Both the position numbers and the translations under genes were made by a program. From Apodemus sylvaticus (taxonomy: Eukaryota > Chordata > Mammalia > Rodentia > Muridae), in assembly GCF_947179515.1 (NCBI RefSeq), contig NC_067472.1, positions 164,053,761 to 164,117,760 of the forward strand: DNA of 64,000 bases, in the 5' to 3' direction. Each line of letters opens with the position of its first letter. The first letter of the stretch is position 1. Under the pieces are notes generated by a model. It did not search any database, was not told the origin of the DNA, and saw only the letters and a program-made list of their open reading frames with translations. Positions 57,986 through 64,000 of this stretch are shown one piece after another.

Positions 57986-58085
57986 CTCGGCAGACCCTGC
58001 AGCACTGATTCTCCGGAAGAATATGATCCTTGTCTGAGCAGTTCAAAGGAGGGCAAGCTTCTGTGATTTTTACCAAAACTCCACC
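57986..58085 (-). CDS. Nell1: Nell1 exon encoding the C-terminal part of a VWC domain (internal coding exon)
   Basis: This 100-bp exon reads on the minus strand as 33 codons plus one base: it starts GGVLVKITEACPP and ends ENQCCRVCR, followed by the first base of a Gly codon. It closely matches the known NELL1 segment at the end of the second VWC domain. Visible residues include the CPPLNC cysteine pair and the terminal CCRVC pattern typical of VWC modules. NELL1 is a secreted glycoprotein (thrombospondin N-terminal domain, VWC domains, EGF modules) known for osteogenic signalling and PKC and Robo binding. The acceptor is a T-rich tract plus TTTTAG; a branch-point-like GAACTAAC lies about 26 nt upstream of the AG (58110-58117). 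The donor is GAG|GTGAGT (57985-57980). The exon ends in phase 1, matching the phase-1 start of the exon at 39101-39229. The preceding exon of the same VWC domain is not in the window. Oddity: the donor is tandemly duplicated. Confidence 0.96.
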
Positions 58086-58091
58086 CTAAAA

Positions 58092-60368
58092 GCCAAATAC
58101 CAGGCAAGAGTTAGTTCATGTGAAGAGCCCATCACAGGTGTTTCTAATGTTCCTTATTATCAACTTGCAGAGGTAACCACCCAGATGCTAAGAGCATTCT
58201 TGGGAATTCCACTGAGAAGAACAATCTTGCAAGCCAAATTGATGAGTCCAGGGAGAGAAATCAGGCTTCCTTTCTGTATCAAAACAGCCTGGCTTTCTAC
58301 AAGTGCCATTCGTTTTTTAAGTCTCTTTTTCTAATGTAAAGGAATGCCCACAGGGATGTAATGATAATTTCCGGCAGCTGACTGCTGAGTGTGGAAGCAT
58401 CCTATGTCAGATACTGAGTTCTCTGCTATAAAATGCAACCGCTCACGTTGTGCAATCCATGTTGTGTACAGGCTTCTGTGGAGCAATTCCAGCTTCCACA
58501 GGCCACAGCCTTGTCACCAGACATCAACAGAGTGGCTTCCTAATTCTGAGTGGGCTTACAATTCCAGTGGAATGAGATATGTAATTCCTAAACTAGGAAC
58601 GCTAATACAGCACAGAAATTCACTTTAGAATATGTTCTGATAAAGGCAGTGTAATGTGCTACAGGGAGTAGTTAACTCTGCCCAGGCAGGGAGAAATTAT
58701 GAAGGGGTCATGTTGGAAGGAACTTGAGTAATTGTATGAAGAAAAAGACTTTACAGGTCAAGACAGTAGACAAGGCACATGGACATGAAAGAGCATTAGT
58801 CAGATGGAAAATAGATTTCCTCTGGCTGTTACATAACTTACAATGTTGTTAAATATTCAACTGCTGTACACTCTTGGCCTCACTAGTCTAAGGTCCACCC
58901 GATCGGCAGGAGTGGTGTCTGCATTTAGTTTTATGCTGAATTTAAAAAATAAGCCCATTGATTACTTTCTTTTAAAAGGTTGAAGAGACTCTCACTTTAT
59001 CTAATGTGTTTAGGTTTTTCTCTCCCTTCATTTGCAGGGTGTTTACGATGGTCAAGAAGGGGAGTCTCAGTTTAGGACAATAGTCAGACCCAACAGAGGT
59101 GGGCAGGAAGATAGGACAGAGCTGCACAGTGGTGAGGATAGGAGAGACAAGCACTGTGTTTCATGTTTCCAAGAGAGACTCACTGTTCCTCTGACCACCC
59201 CAGACCCTTCCCAGTTCTCTGGTTTGGCAGAAGGGGCACTAAGTGCTAGAGACAAGAACAGTCAGAACATCAAATGCCAAACAGAAATATAAAACACAAG
59301 ACTCTTGCTTGAGTATGATCATGTCGGTCGTACAAAGTGAGCCACAGACATCAGCTACTTGCCTTCCAGTAAGTTATCTGCAACATGCCTGCCTTTCTCT
59401 TCCTTCTTGAAGTTTCCCACCCAGCCAGTATCATTCCTAGCAGTCTCTCTCATATTTCCCCCTTCTGGTGCTCTTCCTAAACTCTTACTCCCTCTCCCCT
59501 CTCCCCTCCATTCCATGAGAGACTGGCCCTAAGACTCAACAACTGATCCTGTTGCATTCAGTCCTCTTTTCCAGCCAGAGTCTATCCTCACTTTTCATGT
59601 AGTTTACAGTGGCCAGAGTCTAAGCATCAGGATAAAGATTGCTGTCGACATCTGAGTCAAACCAATTATTCCAAGGCAACAGAAGCTAAGGTCTTTGCTC
59701 TCTGAAACTGCACTGCATGAAAATGGAAATGAATGACTTATTATCAACTCCAATCCTATCATTCCATAGTAAGATACAGGTTCTGGTACATTGCCTCCAA
59801 CATATATTAAAAAAACAAACAAAATGGTGAATACATTTTATCCAAACTATGCTCCCATGTCCAAGTTCTAGAAGCTTTTCTAATACCCTGATGTCGGCTC
59901 ACCTCTGACAGAGGGCAGCACATCAATCGCTACATCCATTGGGAAAGCTGGAAGATACCATCAAGTTCTACACCCCTACTTCCATGGCCCAAAGCCTGTG
60001 GCTGAATAGTATGTGAGGCCTACATCTACAAGACGAACAGTCTCCGGGGTGTGAATTATGCTCCACAATGCCCAGTAAGTAGGTTCCAGCTGATGTGACC
60101 TTTGAACTGAAGTCTTTCTTTGCTCAAGTTAGTTGCATCCCCCACCTAATGCATCCACAGTCTAATGGGTCCTACTGGGAGCACTTCCTGAACAGGTAAT
60201 TCCTTACTGAACAGTTGGCTTCTAGGATTATCCAATTTAGAGCAATTACTGTGTTTCACTATTCTATTAAAGCTGTTATCAAAATGCAAACTACTAAAGA
60301 ACTCTGGGTGGTCAGATTCTAAACGATTTCCAGTTACTTCCTTGTATTTTTTTCCCTCTAAATCTAAA
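58092..60368. other. Nell1: Intronic sequence, largely unassigned
   Basis: It contains the branch-point-like sequence of the acceptor near 58110-58117. No gene or clear repeat was identified beyond. Confidence 0.42.
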
Positions 60369-60370
60369 AT

Positions 60371-60375
<5 letters not shown>

Positions 60376-60407
<32 letters not shown>
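60376..60407. repeat. (TG)n microsatellite
   Basis: About 16 TG units. Confidence 0.94.
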
Positions 60408-60409
<2 letters not shown>

Positions 60410-60554
60410 GTTGCTAAACAATGTTGCTAAACGTTGAATGCCACAGAAGACTTCTTCATGCTGTTTTCTTTCTCTAAAAAGAAGTTTGCACCAGCAACTG
60501 ATTACATCAGCGAACAGTGTTCGTTAAAAAGAATTCATTATATTTACTTGGAGA

Positions 60555-60705
60555 ACATGCATGTCCTACAGCACCCATGTAGAGGTCAGAGGACAGTGTG
60601 CAAAAGTCAGTTCTCTCCTTCCACCTCGTGTGTGATGGGAGCTGAACTGAGGTTGCTAAGCTTGGTAGCAGGTTCTTTTTCCTGCTGAGCCATCTCAATG
60701 ATGCA
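60555..60705 (-). mobile_element. B3-type SINE
   Basis: On the plus strand, ATGTAGAGGTCAGAGGACAG, GTCAGTTCTCTCCTTCCACC and TCCTGCTGAGCCATCTCAAT are the reversed B3 body and tRNA-like head. Confidence 0.8.
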
Positions 60706-61700
60706 AAGTTGAAAATTCTAATCAACCCTTAATATACTTAATAAATAAGATCCAATTTCAAAGTTTAAATTGAGACAAGCCTACTGATATATTTTTAAAA
60801 TAATCTGAACTGTCTTTATTGTTCTAGAAGTACATCTGCATCCATTAGCCCAGGGAGAAACGTTTTTCAACTCTATTTTGAACATTATTGGCAGTAAAAC
60901 GTAATCTGTCATTACTTGCAAATCTTCCTGATTGTTGTATGTTGTGACCTCTGCACTGAGTTCTGTGTTAGTGGAAAAATATAATTATTCCACTTTTCCT
61001 ATTTTAGAGTAACTAACCTGCTCGGTGCTCAAACATAAACATTCCAACTTCTGTACAAATAACCTCACCAGGCTCTGACTTGAATTTCTAACAACATACA
61101 AACATCTGCAAGTTGAGAACTGCCACTGTGCTGAAGAAATGTTGCAGAAAAGTTGATAATTGGGCAAATGGAAGCAAGACTGTTAGGAGAGTTCCTCAAC
61201 TTGGTTTAAAAATAATGTGTTGGGAGCTCACTGTAGGATCATGTCTTCTAGTAATGTCAGAAGCTGCACCTATAACATCTCACCAGTATGACTGCCTAAA
61301 AAGAAGCCTAATAAGGACAATACCTATAAACATGCCAATGTGGACAGAGGAAAACCCACAAGGCCTCTATTCCACATGAAGACTCACACAGCGAAGGATT
61401 GCTGAGAGCAGAAGAAATAGCCTCCCCCACAGTAGAGTACACCAATTGTTTATGCAATGTCAAATGTTCAGTCGGGAAAACACACATACAAGTAACATTA
61501 AACAGGCTGAGTGGGATATATATATACATGCAGTAACAATTGATTAAAAAAGAGAACATTAATTTGAAAGAGATCATTGAGGGTTATATTTAGGCAGTCT
61601 GGAGTGGGGAAAGCAAAGAAAGAAATCTTTCTATTATAGTCTTAAATTCTTAAAAACTAAAATAAAAAAGAAAAATAAAAGAAAGAAATGGTTTAGAAAA
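60706..61700. other. Intronic sequence without recognised features
   Basis: Only A-rich stretches near 61650-61690 are notable. Confidence 0.4.
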
Positions 61701-61706
61701 TAATAT

Positions 61707-61900
61707 AGTGGATTGAAGCGATAGCCCAGTGATTGCAGGCTGATGATGTTCTTGCAGGGCCCAGAGTTTGGTTGCCAGAATCCACACCACATGGTTCACA
61801 ATTTCCTCTAACTTCTGGCTCCAGGAGATTAAATACCTCTGGCCTCTGGGTATACCAGTCCCTCACAGACACATCCACACAAAGACACATAAGCAAAATG
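61707..61900 (+). mobile_element. B3-type SINE, degenerate
   Basis: The worn head GAAGCGATAGCCCAGTGATT is followed by CCAGAGTTTGGTTGCCAGAA (B-box region) and CTCTAACTTCTGGCTCCAGG, then a CA-rich tail. Confidence 0.65.
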
Positions 61901-63505
61901 AAAAAATTAAGACCAAAGTTGCCTCTTATTCAACCCCATGACACAGAAATGGGTAGAGACCCAGGTTGCCTTTCATTGTTGGGGGATCCTCATCTGAACC
62001 AAAGCACACAATCATTATTTGAGCAAGTATATCCTCTATTCTCTCAAGAGAGTATGTGTATCATTTTGGGTGACTTGGGGAGAGATTAACTTATTACATA
62101 CAATAGAAGCTGTACAATGTTGGCGTTTAAACTCTGTGAAAGACTATGTAGAGCAGACCACTCCCATTTACACTCACTATCCTCTATCCATACTGACCAT
62201 AATGAATATTCATTAAATGGGCCTCCAAATATTTCTATGGCCTTATGTAGAACTTTCCTTTGTTGATTAATTAATGTGTCCTAGCCTGGCTGGCTATGTA
62301 TCCTCAGGTTACATTGAAAGGTAATCATTATCTGTGCTAGTCAACGTTGATGGTCAATTTGACAAGATCTAGACTGTTTCCTCTCAAGTGAATCTAGAGA
62401 CACTTAAGAGTAGAGCATCCAGGAGTGCTTAGGATTATAGAGATTAGATGGATTGTGTGAAGACCTAACCTAACTTAAGATAGCACCATTCCCTGGGTGA
62501 CTGAATTAGGGGAAAGTGACCCATGCCAGGATTTGCCTCTCTCTGCCACCTAACTATGGGTGTAATGTGCCTCCAGTTCTAGCGGTCATGACATTCCACC
62601 ATGGTAAGTCTAGAGGGAATGCTAAAGATCCAACAGAAAGAATGGAGGTGAAGGATGAGGGTGAAGAGGCGGGCCGTTAAAAGATATGGCCATTGTACTC
62701 TCACCTCAGTGCAGCTGCGGCTACAGGAAGAAGACCTAAACAAGGCTAGAACCATTGATATTTCATCAGGAATGGGGAAGGAAGCCACAAGGCCCAGTTG
62801 CTGGGGGAGGGATGTTATTTTCTTCAATGCTGTACCCCCTGATAAGTTACCCCTCATTCCATAAATAACTCCCCAACCGTTCTCATGCAAGCTAGCCTAA
62901 TTCAACTCTGTGCTTCCTACACAGACTGAAAAGAAATGAAAGTGGGAGGCAGAATTTTTTCAAAAGAAGAATGGTATCAATAGGACAGGGTGGGGGTAAC
63001 AGGGAGTGACAATGGATAGAACTCATGGTATACATGTGTGAAGCTTAAAAGATTAAAAAAAATATTCTTAATCTATGAACAAAGAAAAGCCCTTCTCCCT
63101 TACATGGCTTCCTCCACCAGAGTATTTTATTATAACAAATAAGGAAATGTACATAGTACCACTCTAAAATTCAAAACCAAATAATTCAAAGCCTGAGGAA
63201 AGACCATAGAAAAGCTAAGAACATGTATTACACAGTCATACACAAAGTCTGACTCCAGCTTGCTCCCTTGCCCTTCTGACTGCTGACGGCCACATCTGTG
63301 TAGCACATACCTTGTAGGGCTATTATGATACTTAAATGTGATAATATGTTTTAACTATCTTAGATAATAATCAAAAATATTACATGAGAAATATTAAATG
63401 TTATTATAAATGACTTATTTCTCTGTGGACAGAATAACTCATAAATATTTACTGAAAGCCAATAAATAAATCACTTTTCAAAACAGGGTGAAATTATTCC
63501 TATGA
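61901..63505. other. Intronic sequence, largely unassigned
   Basis: About 62335-62560 (TGTGCTAGTCAACGTTGATG; AAGATAGCACCATTCCCTGG) resembles a family of old rodent repeats that I cannot name with confidence. About 62990-63060 resembles a worn L1 tail. Confidence 0.4.
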
Positions 63506-63507
63506 AA

Positions 63508-63532
63508 ACACACACATACACACACACACACA
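63508..63532. repeat. (CA)n microsatellite, short
   Basis: About 12 CA units with one TA interruption. Confidence 0.9.
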
Positions 63533-64000
63533 TGCATGCACATACAGTTTATGCAAAGAGTTCTCTGGCCCAATTTCCTTCTAACTCATTAATCCTACAC
63601 ACGGGAGTAATGAACCAAAGTATACAGAGTGTCTGTTTCATGCTCTGCCCATTTCATGCTCTGATCATCTCTGATGACAAGGATGTAGTCACAAAGGAGA
63701 CTTTGGAGAAAGTCACCCAAGGCCTTTGCTCAAAATGCAAAAAGGAAGAGGCTTAATGAGTGTCAGTCCTGTGGCTTATGCTGTGATCACAGAGTGGGCA
63801 GAATTGCTTTTAATCGTCCCACCTTTCCCTGAGGTAGAAAAGAAAACCAAAGGCAGAATCTAAATTCATTGTCCTCCCCAGAAAGGAACCTATTTACAGA
63901 GAGCATGCCATCTTTAATTGTACTCAAGGAAGGTAGACAAGGCCACACAAGGCAAGAACAACTCGGGTTTACTGAAGATTTAGTGCCAAGAACCACATTT
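63533..64000. other. Intronic sequence without recognised features
   Basis: No gene or clear repeat was identified. Confidence 0.4.

Larger units (their letters stand above)
58086..64000 (-). other. Nell1: Nell1 intron upstream of the VWC exon (partial)
   Basis: This is the intron whose 3' end is the TTTTAG acceptor at 58091-58086. It runs past the right edge of the window. The preceding VWC exon was not seen. Confidence 0.85.

Noticed and set aside
62335..62900. Possible old LTR or DNA-transposon repeat
   Set aside because: The similarity is to a remembered repeat style only; no ends or duplication are visible.
58086..64000. Preceding Nell1 VWC exon
   Set aside because: No minus-strand stretch encoding the expected cysteine pattern with splice sites was seen; it probably lies to the right of the window.

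Overview
The window is mammalian nuclear DNA from a murine rodent, most likely rat. The evidence is two long LINE-1 copies with murine-type ORF1/ORF2, many rodent SINEs (B1, B2, B3/B4 and an ID element of the BC1 type amplified in rat), a rodent URR1 hAT element, ORR1 and ERVK-type solo LTRs, and microsatellites. There are no bacterial, phage or CRISPR features. Rat rather than mouse is an inference from repeat style only.

The only host coding sequence I can support is two exons of Nell1 (NEL-like 1, a secreted thrombospondin-N/VWC/EGF glycoprotein) on the minus strand. The upstream exon (57986-58085) encodes the end of a VWC domain. The next exon (39101-39229) encodes the first EGF-like module. 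Both have correct splice sites, and the protein reads continuously across the junction. Everything else is intron: 58086-64000 (upstream intron, partial), 39230-57985 (a complete intron of 18,756 bp) and 1-39100 (downstream intron, partial).

Layout, left to right. 1-9854: intron with an old 466-bp segment that recurs at 32.9 kb, an L1 3' end, B2/B3/B4 SINEs and (CA), (ATCC), (GA) tracts. 9869-15570: a 5.7-kb L1, antisense to Nell1, with about five disabling lesions, probable target-site duplications and a possible short 3' transduction. 15.6-22.2 kb: MIR-like remnants, GATA and TA microsatellites, L1 3' ends in both orientations, URR1 and B4. 22248-28520: a second, more decayed 6.3-kb L1 with tandem promoter monomers, inserted into a B4 SINE. 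28.5-39.1 kb: L1 3' end, a MaLR-like LTR, the second copy of the 466-bp segment, a hairpin, a GAT tract, B1 and B2. 39.1-58.1 kb: the exon-intron-exon core with ORR1, ID, L1 fragments, an ERVK solo LTR, URR1 and SINEs. 58.1-64 kb: intron with B3-type SINEs and (TG)/(CA) tracts.

I did not find a new molecular system. The observations most worth checking are the perfect 13-nt tandem duplication that gives the VWC exon two identical 5' splice-site hexamers, the short diverged direct duplications within the gene, and the comparison of the two L1 copies (different promoters, internal microsatellite growth, nested insertion). Identities quoted are by eye.
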